64,000 nt of DNA from Citrobacter arsenatis (GTDB lineage Bacteria; Pseudomonadota; Gammaproteobacteria; Enterobacterales; Enterobacteriaceae), in contig NZ_CP037864.1 of the NCBI RefSeq assembly GCF_004353845.1, positions 620,001 to 684,000 on the forward strand. The letters run 5' to 3'. The notes under the pieces were generated by a model. That model worked only from the letters and a program-made list of their open reading frames with translations, was not told the origin of the DNA and ran no database searches. This document shows, in pieces, positions 16,618 through 25,195 of the stretch; the stretch's first letter is position 1; each line of letters opens with the position of its first letter. Position numbers and translations under genes: made by a program.

Positions 16618-18544
16618 CTTGCGGATCTCTGTACATGTCAACAGGAGTGCCCACCCCTTCAAGTCTGTTCTCTACGGCAATAGAGAAAACAGCCATGTCA
16701 TTGCGAAATGCTGCAGATAGGTTGCCGAAAGTCCTGAAGGTAGACGCAAATATTTTCTGGTGTCCGACATGTCTCAGCACATCATCCCACAAATAGATGA
16801 ACAGTTTTCCGCCAAGGGCAGCTTTCGCTGCTTCCCCATTTTCCAATTCTTTAGAATCTAGGAAAAACGGGCCGACCAGACGATCCTCTGCTATTTCACA
16901 TTCGACAAGGGTGTCATTAATAATTTGAGCAAAATCGCGCCAGAGTACCGAATATTTTCCTGAATTGGTGGTGAAAACGATTTCGGTTTGTGGGATCTCC
17001 GGTTTTGATAAATCGATTGGCAGATATTCGAAATTCCAGCGCCGTTTGAATGCAGTATCTAGCGGCATAACTGCCTGATCACTGCTGTTCATGGTAGCCA
17101 GTAGAGACATATTGGACGGGATCCGTAGGCTATCGACAGGAGTACATCCCATAGTACCTAGTTCCATATTAATATACTCGAGCATATCCGGATCAGTGGC
17201 ATTGATACTGTAGGTACTCGTTCCATCAGGCTCCCTGTCTAGAAGCTGGAAAAGCTCGCCGAAGACAGCTGCAGCAGAAGCACGGTTGATTTCTTCGATA
17301 ATGAGACAGACCTTTCTGTCTGGACGAGCAATGGCCAGTATGAGAGCGCAGGTAAAAGGGCCTGGTCTGAAACTGTAGGTTATGCTGCTTTCGCCCTGTT
17401 CATTCTTTTCCATTTTAGGCTTCAGGGCACCGACAAAATCGTTATGCTGAGTATCAGGATGGAAAACTGTGACAATCTTTTCTGCACCGTCACTCATTTC
17501 ACCATGGACCCTGTAACTTTTTCCCGTACCGGGTGCCCCATAGAAGATTCTGTTCGTTCCACCGGTCACTCTAGGTCCGGATACTGAGGCTCTAGTCGAT
17601 GACTCGAAAAAGAACTTGCCCTCTCTGTTCCGGATACTCATCCCCAGCCATAAACCGGAAACCAGAACCGATATTTTTTCAAGTGAATCGGGAGTATCCA
17701 AGAGACCCTTTCTGATGAAAATATATTTCTCCAGCGGAACAGAAAAATGGACGGGATTCTGGACATACAGCGCATTGCCGGGTTCCCTAGATGGGCGGAG
17801 AAGAAATGCCCTGTCTATATCATTCCATGAAACAAATTCGGCATCGGGGTCAGACCCCAGTAAAGGCTCAAACTGACCGGACCAGCCAATCGTTGTCATT
17901 ATTCTGAACAGTAGTTCATCCCCTTCAGGAACACTGAACATATAAGGAAGACTGGGCATATATCTCCTTTGAAGGTAATCATATGTTTCTTGAGAACGCA
18001 CCAGATCAAGAATCAGGGTACCGAGTGTTTCCGAGCTTACATTCGGGACCGGCAATGATGCCAGCAAGACCGATTTGACAAAATCATCGGATTGCCTATA
18101 ACTCTTTTTCCCAGTTTTTGAGCTCGTGTTTATTAGATTTTTTGCCTCAAGTCTTGTTCTGGGATCTTTGAAAGCCCAGAAAAAGTTGCTGCGGCTGTAG
18201 ATGTCCAGCGAAACGAGCGCCTGCTCGTTTGACGTTCCGCTTTCGATCATTGCTTCGAATTCTGCCGGAAACATATTTTTTTTGATTTCTTCGAATACAG
18301 AGATGTAGTTGTCCAGTAGTCTTACAAATGGCCCGATCTTTAGCATATACATCAGATACTGGCATGGTATATAACAGTGATACCCGCTTCCAGTTTCCAT
18401 CCGTGCTGTATGGTCCAGCAATGTCAGTCCGGTTTTTGATAGAACCGTTCTTGTTTCATCATCGAATCCGATCTCATCGAATTGCCATGCCGATTCTGGT
18501 TCATTTTTGAACCAGTTCATTACCATATCCAGTTCTGAAAGCAT
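16604..18544 (-). CDS. McrB/LlaJI R1-like AAA+ GTPase
   Basis: The 646-residue protein carries a C-terminal AAA+ module of the McrB type: Walker A GAPGTGKS (336-343), Walker B LIIEEINRA (about 414-422), a NSSD element in ATMNSSDQ (486-489) at the place of the McrB guanine-recognition NTAD, and an arginine-finger region FKRRW (499-503). Residues 1-330 are an unrecognised N-terminal region that would be expected to hold target recognition. By analogy with McrB and LlaJI R1 it is the nucleotide-driven motor that recruits the R2 nuclease. A 27-base gap separates it from the upstream unknown gene. Confidence 0.85.
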   Translation of the reverse strand: MLSELDMVMNWFKNEPESAWQFDEIGFDDETRTVLSKTGLTLLDHTARMETGSGYHCYIPCQYLMYMLKIGPFVRLLDNYISVFEEIKKNMFPAEFEAMIESGTSNEQALVSLDIYSRSNFFWAFKDPRTRLEAKNLINTSSKTGKKSYRQSDDFVKSVLLASLPVPNVSSETLGTLILDLVRSQETYDYLQRRYMPSLPYMFSVPEGDELLFRIMTTIGWSGQFEPLLGSDPDAEFVSWNDIDRAFLLRPSREPGNALYVQNPVHFSVPLEKYIFIRKGLLDTPDSLEKISVLVSGLWLGMSIRNREGKFFFESSTRASVSGPRVTGGTNRIFYGAPGTGKSYRVHGEMSDGAEKIVTVFHPDTQHNDFVGALKPKMEKNEQGESSITYSFRPGPFTCALILAIARPDRKVCLIIEEINRASAAAVFGELFQLLDREPDGTSTYSINATDPDMLEYINMELGTMGCTPVDSLRIPSNMSLLATMNSSDQAVMPLDTAFKRRWNFEYLPIDLSKPEIPQTEIVFTTNSGKYSVLWRDFAQIINDTLVECEIAEDRLVGPFFLDSKELENGEAAKAALGGKLFIYLWDDVLRHVGHQKIFASTFRTFGNLSAAFRNDMAVFSIAVENRLEGVGTPVDMYRDPQDVAS

Positions 18545-18571
18545 ACTTGTCCCGTCCTTGCATGAGAAAAA

Positions 18572-19495
18572 CTAGTCATACTTGATCCAGAGATTTCTGG
18601 ATATTGTCTGTCGCATGTTTTCAATAAATTTCTTGTTCTGGTCCGAAAACTGAGAGTTTTCATACTGCCCCATAAAAAACAGCAATTCGGCCAGTGCACA
18701 GCCTTGGTCTTTTGCCTGATTTTTCATCACGGGATGTTCAGTATTGATTGTTATGAAATGATCGTCCCCGTAACCTGGTTCCCACAATGAACCGTCGGCT
18801 GTTTTACCGAAACGAATATCGATGTCGTCAGGAGCAGTCATCATTACCCTAAATCTAGGCAGATTGCCGCTGTTTCCAGAAAACAGGAGCCTAAATTCGA
18901 GTAGGGCATTGAATATGATAGCCAAGGCATCACTGAAACCTGAACGGTAAATGTTATAACGGTCGGCAATGATATTACCGAACATGTCAGTATTGTCCTG
19001 CCCGATGGTGTCACATCCCTGAATGTTGTTCACCAGATCCTTTACCGGACTCGGCATGAATAGACGGGCATACTTTTTCCCTTGGTGAGCAAGCGATTTT
19101 GCGATCCTATCACCGGAAAACCTGAACTCTGAAAGGCCCAGAAGCTCCGCGATTTCATATATCATACGGACAATTCTGCAATTTTCAGGCAGATGTTCAT
19201 CCACCCACGTGGACAGTGCTGGTATTTCCGCTTTAAGCTTGTCGGTTGGAAGATTTGTTACTTCCAGCCCGAAGGTACTCTCGAATGACTCTTTTTCGCT
19301 AAAAACGGCAGCGCTTGCTGCTACCTGATAGACAAAATCTGCAATTATCAGATCAGATTCATCGAATATTCGATTGAACAGGTCAATCGGCAGCGGAATC
19401 CTGTTCTGCCAGAAAATCAGTCCATCTACCCTGTAACTGTGGTTTTTGTCGTAAAGGTAACGTTTGAAATCGGCCAGATCGTATTCATAACTCAT
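18572..19495 (-). CDS. Unknown protein sharing a C-terminal module with the MORC-like ATPase
   Basis: No family is recognised for this 307-residue protein. It has no signal peptide or membrane span. Its last 70 residues (from LWEP at 237-240 to the end) align with the C-terminus of the neighbouring GHKL ATPase (LWEP at 444-447): both continue with an acidic stretch, a beta-like V/I-rich strand, an HP dipeptide, and a helical region ending R-x-x-(I/V)S-x-x-L. The ATG overlaps the GHKL stop by four bases (ATGA), so production is coupled. It is probably a partner or adaptor in the same complex; this is inference. Confidence 0.75.
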   Translation of the reverse strand: MSYEYDLADFKRYLYDKNHSYRVDGLIFWQNRIPLPIDLFNRIFDESDLIIADFVYQVAASAAVFSEKESFESTFGLEVTNLPTDKLKAEIPALSTWVDEHLPENCRIVRMIYEIAELLGLSEFRFSGDRIAKSLAHQGKKYARLFMPSPVKDLVNNIQGCDTIGQDNTDMFGNIIADRYNIYRSGFSDALAIIFNALLEFRLLFSGNSGNLPRFRVMMTAPDDIDIRFGKTADGSLWEPGYGDDHFITINTEHPVMKNQAKDQGCALAELLFFMGQYENSQFSDQNKKFIENMRQTISRNLWIKYD

Positions 19496-21090
19496 TCTGA
19501 ATCCTCTTCCGGATCCGGCAGTTCAAGGCTGAGATAACGAAGACTCTCACTGACCTTCTGGCGGAATCCTTTCAGGGTGTATTTGTTCGCTTCTGAGTAT
19601 TCACCATGTTCGGCATTTGCAAGGCTCCACAGAAGCATGTCGAGAGCTTTCATGGCTTCTACATTGTTCTTGCAGACATCATACATTTTCAGGAAGTATG
19701 GATGCGACTTCCCAAGTGTTACGCAGGTATTTCCATCTATGTCACATGACGGTTCCCAGAGATTGTCACCCAACAGGGAGTTTTCTTCGTGGACCCTGAC
19801 AGTCTTGTCCTCGTAGACGCGTATATCGTTGATTACTGCAGGTTTGGGCTGGTTCTGGTTTCTGATGGTAACTGTTTCGCCATCAACCTTTATATCGGAG
19901 TTTTTTGTACGGTTTTTCTGCTTATCTATCGCATTATCAGCAGGACCATGTGCACGTGTCGAACCGGACTGTTCAGATTGATTTTTTGACGGAACGGAAA
20001 GTAGTGCCTGACGCCATGGAGCAATCAGCGACTGCAGTTTCCTACGGATTTCAACAGGGATTATCACTCGGCTTTTGCGGAAATCGATACTGAATACATC
20101 ATCAAGTTCATGGGAGAAAACAAGCTCGACACGTAAACGGGTGATCTTACCTTCCTTCTTATACATTCGGTGAGGCCAGCCGTCATTCCATATCAACCGG
20201 TCTTCTCGATAGATATAGAACCCTTGGTTATCCAATCCGTATCTCACAGCCTCCTGCTCTTCCGCAGTCAGCTCATTCTGCGATGGAATCAGGCTTCCTC
20301 TGATTGTGAAAGAATAGCTGTTTCCATTGAACTCTACATGGATTTTCTTTTCTTTCAAGAGTTGGGGACGGGCCCCGCCACTGGTAACAAGTTCAGTAGA
20401 CAGGGGATCCCATCCTTGGAGAAGGATTTCGGGTTCATCCGCAATTTTGAGTGAGATTTCTACGTTTCCGGAAGAAAGATATTTGAAAAAGACGGCACTC
20501 AGTTCGTCAACAAGTTCCTTGCCGAGGGTCCGGATCTGATCACGCATCTGTCTATCGCTGCCTGGCTTGATCAGACGATCAATTTTTTCCCAGACAATCA
20601 TGGTGCCTGAATTTCCGGAGAAATCCTCAAGAACTTCGAAATCGTCGTAATAGTCGTTTTCATCTGGGGTCTCGAGTTCCCAGCGATCTTTTTCACTGAT
20701 GGTATCGAGATCCCAGATACGGCCTACTGCAGTTCCTTCTTTCTGTGAAAGTACCACCAGTCTACGGCAGAATGCCGTAGACGCAGTTTTCAGCCCCATT
20801 CCGAATTTGCCCAGTGACTTCGGATTCGGCCGTTTTTCGGAACCGTACCGCATCGCATTCTTCAGCTCGGACTCAGTCATTCCATCACCGTTATCGGTAA
20901 TGACTACTCGGAACTCACCCATCAGATATTGGAGCTCGATGGCAATTTTCGTAGCATTAGCTGCTATTGAATTGTCTACAATGTCAGCAAATGCCGCTTT
21001 TTCACTGTATCCCGTATCACGGAGGCTTTCGACCAGCCTCGCAGCAGAAGGGCGGAAATCATTTTCCTGTAATTCATTTTTATCTGTCAT
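19492..21090 (-). CDS. MORC-like (paraMORC) GHKL ATPase
   Basis: The 532-residue protein has a Bergerat-fold ATPase: N box D-I-V-D-N (36-40), G1 box DNGDGM (66-71) and G2 box SLGKFGMGLK (92-101). A predicted S5/transducer domain follows (about 205-350, with KSRVIIP). A low-complexity linker (365-430) and a C-terminal LWEP module (442-525) complete it. This is the layout of prokaryotic MORC/paraMORC proteins, which comparative genomics places in restriction systems with superfamily II helicases and nucleases. Expected action: ATP-driven clamping or topological manipulation of DNA. It overlaps both neighbours by four bases. Confidence 0.85.
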   Translation of the reverse strand: MTDKNELQENDFRPSAARLVESLRDTGYSEKAAFADIVDNSIAANATKIAIELQYLMGEFRVVITDNGDGMTESELKNAMRYGSEKRPNPKSLGKFGMGLKTASTAFCRRLVVLSQKEGTAVGRIWDLDTISEKDRWELETPDENDYYDDFEVLEDFSGNSGTMIVWEKIDRLIKPGSDRQMRDQIRTLGKELVDELSAVFFKYLSSGNVEISLKIADEPEILLQGWDPLSTELVTSGGARPQLLKEKKIHVEFNGNSYSFTIRGSLIPSQNELTAEEQEAVRYGLDNQGFYIYREDRLIWNDGWPHRMYKKEGKITRLRVELVFSHELDDVFSIDFRKSRVIIPVEIRRKLQSLIAPWRQALLSVPSKNQSEQSGSTRAHGPADNAIDKQKNRTKNSDIKVDGETVTIRNQNQPKPAVINDIRVYEDKTVRVHEENSLLGDNLWEPSCDIDGNTCVTLGKSHPYFLKMYDVCKNNVEAMKALDMLLWSLANAEHGEYSEANKYTLKGFRQKVSESLRYLSLELPDPEEDSE

Positions 21091-22937
21091 TTTTTTATCG
21101 ATTCCAAATATTCCAGCATCAGCTGTTTGTCTGTTTCTTTATAGTCGGCCACTGCAATAACCTGCTCGCTAAGCTTCTGTTTCATTCGTATCCGTTCATC
21201 GATCATTTCTTCGACAGTATCCGCGTAATACATGTAATAAACACTAACCACAGATTTCTGTCCGTTTCTCCATGCTCTTGCCGTAGCCTGTGCCTCAAGG
21301 GCCGGATTCCACTGTCGGCAATAGTGGATTACATTGGTGGCAGCGGTGATATTTAGCCCCATACCGGCTGTTTTAGGGTGCAACAGTAGCAGATCGAATC
21401 CGGACGATTTGGAAAATCTGTCAATCAGCGGCTGCCGTTGTTCATTTGGAGTCCGTCCGTCAATCACTCCTGGGGTGATGCCATAACGTTCCCTAACTGC
21501 AGCACCTAGCAGATCGATTGCCTTCTGGAATGTGGCAAAGATGATGACTTTTTCTCCGGATTGTTCTATGCCGTCCAGTTCCATCATAAGTAGTTCGAAT
21601 TTGGCGCTGTGGAGGCATAGGGATTTGACATCATGGGGTATGCTCGGATCTAAAAGAGCCGGATGTGCAGTAAACTGCTGTAGTTTGTTGATCAGGGGTA
21701 GCATACCTCCTCCTCCGTTTGCCGCATCCAGCTGCATCTCCTCAATGAGGGATTCATAGGTATTTCGTTCCTTTTCTCCTGCGGTAACAGCTCTGTGAAT
21801 ATCCATTTTTTCAGGCAGCTGCGTCAGGACATCTTTTTTCATACGTCGCAGGGTTATCTGCCGGAGACTGTTTTCAAGCCCGTGTAGATCCGTATTGAGC
21901 GTTTTGGACAGTTCGCGATGGACATAACGAGATCTGAAATCTTGCTCGTTTCCGAGAAAACCGGGGAAAACCAGGTCACAGAGAGCCCAAACGTCAAGAA
22001 GGCAGTTCTCGACAGGAGTTCCCGACATTGCAACGGAAGCAACAGAATCAAGACGTCTTGCTGCAAGAGATCTTCCCGACCGAGGATTTTTCAGCATACT
22101 GGCTTCATCATAAAGTACAAGGTCAAACGGGATTTCTTCCAGCATCGAAATATCGGAACTCAATACGGTATAGGGAGTAACAATTATATTGTGCTCGGAA
22201 AGATCTGAACTGAGACCGCTCCTGTTCTGCCCATAATGGAGAAAAGGTCTGAGTGAAGGAGCAAAAAAAGAAAATTCTCTGATCCAGTTGGCCAGCAGAG
22301 GATTGGGAACAACAATAAGGATCCTACCTTCAGGATTGTGTTCGAGAACATCGCAGCATAGGGCAATCACTTGAGCAGTCTTACCCAGACCCATATCATC
22401 GGCAAGGATGGTACCCACACCGTTGGCTGCACAGAAGGTCAGCCATGCAACCCCTTCATTCTGGTAGGGGTAGAGTTCCCTGACAAAGAGTTTATCGTGG
22501 AGTGATATTTTCTGCTGCTGTGCCCTAAGCTTCTCCATAAGGGATGATGGAAGAGCGTCAATAAGTCCATCACTGTATAGTTTGCGAAGTAGTTTGAGCA
22601 ATCCGGGGAGTGACAGCTTGTTGCAGGCAGATACGGAGAAATCCTTAAGTCTGTCACTGACAAAATACACCCGTTTGCCATCAGCAATAAAATAACCGTA
22701 TTCCACCAAAGAATTCACCTGATCAGGAGTAAGCTCTGCCTTCCTGAAAAACAATCTGAATGAAGGCGATGGTTCATGGCTGAACCGAAATTTCAGTTCA
22801 GCTGGGCGTTTTGAGATGACCAAAGTAGTTTCGCTGTCTCTATCATCAGCTACAAATTTGCCAAGTCTAAAAAGCAATTTGGGATCGATTGGATACCCGT
22901 CCTGCTCGACAATGCCGTTTTTTATCGAATAAACCAT
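21087..22937 (-). CDS. SNF2-family DNA translocase/helicase
   Basis: The 616-residue SNF2 superfamily II protein has an unrecognised N-terminal region of about 150 residues, then motif I DMGLGKT (181-187), motif II as DEAS (277-280), motif III SGTP (305-308) and a C-terminal helicase half including GMGLNITAATNVIHY and motif VI QATARAWRNGQ, where the usual His before Arg is Trp. It is the promoter-proximal gene of the operon. The start at 22937 (MVYSIKNGIV) follows AGGAAATGGA. Likely role: moving along or remodelling DNA for the MORC-like ATPase and nuclease partners. Confidence 0.88.
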   Translation of the reverse strand: MVYSIKNGIVEQDGYPIDPKLLFRLGKFVADDRDSETTLVISKRPAELKFRFSHEPSPSFRLFFRKAELTPDQVNSLVEYGYFIADGKRVYFVSDRLKDFSVSACNKLSLPGLLKLLRKLYSDGLIDALPSSLMEKLRAQQQKISLHDKLFVRELYPYQNEGVAWLTFCAANGVGTILADDMGLGKTAQVIALCCDVLEHNPEGRILIVVPNPLLANWIREFSFFAPSLRPFLHYGQNRSGLSSDLSEHNIIVTPYTVLSSDISMLEEIPFDLVLYDEASMLKNPRSGRSLAARRLDSVASVAMSGTPVENCLLDVWALCDLVFPGFLGNEQDFRSRYVHRELSKTLNTDLHGLENSLRQITLRRMKKDVLTQLPEKMDIHRAVTAGEKERNTYESLIEEMQLDAANGGGGMLPLINKLQQFTAHPALLDPSIPHDVKSLCLHSAKFELLMMELDGIEQSGEKVIIFATFQKAIDLLGAAVRERYGITPGVIDGRTPNEQRQPLIDRFSKSSGFDLLLLHPKTAGMGLNITAATNVIHYCRQWNPALEAQATARAWRNGQKSVVSVYYMYYADTVEEMIDERIRMKQKLSEQVIAVADYKETDKQLMLEYLESIKK

Positions 22938-23224
22938 TCCATTTCCTGCAGTCAGCTCAGGTTCTAAACTGGTCTACCTTTTTCAGAACCAATTTTCAAT
23001 TCTGAAATCTAGTTTACGAAATCAGATATGTTTGTAAATGCACTAAATCTACAGAAATTTTTGCTCAGATAATCGGCGTGTGAGATTGAGGAAAGATCTG
23101 ATGTCCTCAGTGTCAGGATTGTTATTGATGTAGCCTCCTGAAACACCAGACAGTAGCTGTATCTCCAGATAAGAGATTGGCTTGAATATATGTCTAACAC
23201 TAACGCCAATTTTGAGATGACTGG
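22938..23224. promoter_or_regulatory. AT-rich upstream region of the defence operon
   Basis: This 287-base gap separates the helicase start from the IS3 remnant. It must hold the promoter of the minus-strand operon. It is AT-rich, but I could not choose a convincing -35/-10 pair. No open frame here looks like a gene. Confidence 0.4.
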
Positions 23225-23706
23225 GATCCTGTTAGGGCAAGAAGTCCGTAAACGTAAAATTCTTTAGGAGAAGATCGCCATTATCCAGCAAACGATGGAG
23301 CAGGCATGAATGTTTCCCATGTGCCCGCCTGCACGGTATTCAGCCAGGCCTGCTGTTTATGTGGAAGAAGCAGTACTAGGAAGGCAGCCTTATCGCCGTT
23401 GCGGCCGTAGGGGAAGTCGTTCCCGCTTCTGAACTTACTGCTGCTCTGAAGCAGGTCCGGAAGCTTCAGCGCCTTCTGGGTAAGAAGACGATGGAATTTG
23501 AGATCCTGAAAGAAGCCGTGTAGTACGGCCAGTCGCGAAAATGGATAGCGCACGAGCCCTTGTTGCCAAAGGACGGGCGCTGTAACCGGCGTAATGACGA
23601 AGCAGACGCTGAAATACTGTCGGATACCGGCTACTTTCCTCTCAGTTCTGACTGCACCCGAATGAACGTTCTGCGCTGCAGTAGCTTTTGGTTCGCTCTT
23701 TAGCAA
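23225..23706 (+). mobile_element. Degenerate IS3-family (IS2-like) orfA remnant
   Basis: Translated on the plus strand the region recalls the IS2/IS911-type orfA product: EKIAIIQQTMEQA, LFMWKKQY, then SELTAALKQVRKLQRLLGKK and KEAV-YGQSRKWIAHEPLL. In-frame TAG codons (for example 23377-23379 and after KEAV) and frame changes make it dead. No catalytic DDE part of orfB or terminal repeats are recognisable. It lies between the defence operon and pyrD and may mark a junction of island modules. Confidence 0.75.
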
Positions 23707-23804
23707 AATAGCTCAGACGGAAAGTGAGTTTATCGTAAATTGTATGTAGGAAAACGATTGCTATTTATTGCCGCAGGTCAATTCCCTTTTTGCTTGCGAT
23801 CGCA

Positions 23805-23845
23805 CATAATACGCACCCGGTTTGCACACCGGGAATCTAGGAGAG
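23805..23845 (+). promoter_or_regulatory. pyrD promoter and CTP-sensing leader hairpin
   Basis: A -10 box CATAAT (23805-23810) is followed by a short leader in which CCCGGT (23816-23821) can pair with ACCGGG (23828-23833), five bases before the AGGAG ribosome site (23839-23843). In E. coli pyrD, start-site switching by CTP/GTP decides whether this hairpin forms and blocks translation. The same architecture is preserved here, although the start region reads ACGCACCCGG rather than the longer C-run I remember. Confidence 0.75.
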
Positions 23846-23848
23846 TTC

Positions 23849-24859
23849 ATGTACTACCCCTTCGTTCGTAAAGCCCTTTTCCAGCTCGATCCTGAGCGCG
23901 CTCATGAATTGACATTCCAGCAGTTACGTCGCATTACCGGCACGCCGCTCGAAGCGCTTGTCCGCCAGAAAGTACCCGCAAAACCGGTTACCTGTATGGG
24001 GCTGACGTTTAAAAATCCGCTCGGGCTTGCTGCCGGACTGGATAAAGACGGGGAGTGCATTGATGCGCTCGGTGCGATGGGATTCGGTTCAATTGAGATT
24101 GGTACCGTGACGCCACGCCCCCAGCCCGGGAACGATAAACCACGTCTGTTCCGTCTGGTGGATGCGGAAGGTTTGATCAACCGCATGGGATTCAATAACC
24201 TGGGTGTTGATAACCTGGTGGAGAACGTTAAGAAAGCACATTTTGACGGCATTCTCGGCATTAATATTGGTAAGAATAAAGATACTCCGGTAGAAAACGG
24301 CAAAGATGACTATCTGATTTGTATGGAAAAAGTCTATGCTTATGCTGGTTATATTGCGATTAATATCTCTTCACCGAATACGCCGGGATTACGCACGCTA
24401 CAATACGGCGAAGCGCTGGACGATCTGCTGGCGGCAATTAAAAATAAGCAAAATGATCTGCAAGCGATCCACCATAAATATGTTCCGGTGGCCGTAAAGA
24501 TCGCGCCGGATCTTTCCGTCGAAGAACTGATCCAGGTCACCGACAGTTTAGTTCGCCATAATATTGATGGCGTAATTGCAACTAACACCACTCTCGATCG
24601 TTCTCTCGTACAGGGAATGAAAAATTGCGATCAAATGGGTGGCTTGAGTGGTCGTCCGTTACAATTAAAAAGTACAGAAATTATTCGCCAGTTGTCTCAG
24701 GAATTAAATGGTCAGTTGCCGATTATTGGCGTTGGCGGTATCGACTCGGTCATCGCCGCGCGTGAGAAAATAGCCGCTGGCGCTACCCTGGTACAGATTT
24801 ATTCGGGCTTTATTTTTAAAGGTCCGCCATTGATTAAAGAAATCGTCAGCAATATTTGA
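23849..24859 (+). CDS. pyrD: Dihydroorotate dehydrogenase (quinone), PyrD
   Basis: The 336-residue class 2 dihydroorotate dehydrogenase oxidises dihydroorotate to orotate on the inner membrane using FMN and quinone, in pyrimidine synthesis. Visible are the N-terminal membrane-association helix (MYYPFVRKALFQLDPE), the catalytic serine region NISSPNTPGL, and FMN-phosphate motifs GVGGI and YSGFIFKGP. The start at 23849 matches E. coli and follows AGGAG; the in-frame ATG at 23822 lies inside the leader hairpin region. In E. coli pyrD sits far away next to zapC. Here it lies among IS remnants after the leuX island, so it is either an extra copy or translocated. Confidence 0.96.
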   Translation: MYYPFVRKALFQLDPERAHELTFQQLRRITGTPLEALVRQKVPAKPVTCMGLTFKNPLGLAAGLDKDGECIDALGAMGFGSIEIGTVTPRPQPGNDKPRLFRLVDAEGLINRMGFNNLGVDNLVENVKKAHFDGILGINIGKNKDTPVENGKDDYLICMEKVYAYAGYIAINISSPNTPGLRTLQYGEALDDLLAAIKNKQNDLQAIHHKYVPVAVKIAPDLSVEELIQVTDSLVRHNIDGVIATNTTLDRSLVQGMKNCDQMGGLSGRPLQLKSTEIIRQLSQELNGQLPIIGVGGIDSVIAAREKIAAGATLVQIYSGFIFKGPPLIKEIVSNI

Positions 24860-24880
24860 ATGCTACCTTAATCACAATCC

Positions 24881-24908
24881 AGGGCCTTATTTATGGCCCT
24901 AGTTTATT
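24881..24908 (+). terminator. Probable pyrD terminator
   Basis: AGGGCC (24881-24886) and GGCCCT (24895-24900) form a 6-bp stem with an 8-base AT loop, followed by AGTTTATT. It lies 22 bases after the pyrD stop. Confidence 0.6.
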
Positions 24909-24916
24909 GTGCACAG

Positions 24917-25138
24917 AAAACCCCCAGCTAGGCTACAGGAATACATAAAGCACCAGCTTGAAGAGGATAAAATGGGAGAGCAGTTATCAATCTCCTATCT
25001 GGGAAGCCCGTTTACGGGCCGTAAGTAGCGAAGTCTGATGCAAATGTTAGATCGTATGCGCATGTTAGGGCGCGGCTGGTAAGAGAGCCTTATCGGCGCA
25101 TCAGAAAAACCTCCGGCTATGCCGGAGGATATTTATTT
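24917..25138 (+). mobile_element. Internally deleted IS200 remnant
   Basis: The left-end hairpin arm AAAACCCCCAGCTAGGCT of IS200 (24917-24934) is joined directly to the 3' end of its transposase gene. That part reads in frame at 24939-25028 as EYIKHQLEEDKMGEQLSI and SYLGSPFTGRK, then TAG. The right-end region ends with the stem CCTCCGGCTATGCCGGAGG and ATATTTATTT. Most of the Y1 transposase (HUH and catalytic Tyr) is deleted, so the element is inactive. Confidence 0.85.
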
Positions 25139-25195
25139 AAATTCCCTTGCTGTTATCGGGTTCTGCCTTGAAGCGGTATTAGCAGCTGCCAGCTC

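Noticed and set aside
13914..22937. Assignment of the operon to DISARM, BREX, Druantia or Zorya
   Set aside because: A C5 methyltransferase and helicase recall DISARM, but no DUF1998 or phospholipase-D protein is seen; BREX PglX/PglZ/BrxC, the Druantia DUF1998 helicase and Zorya motor genes are also absent.
23281..23706. 141-codon minus-strand open frame
   Set aside because: It is the complement of the degenerate IS3 orfA remnant, whose plus-strand translation is recognisable.
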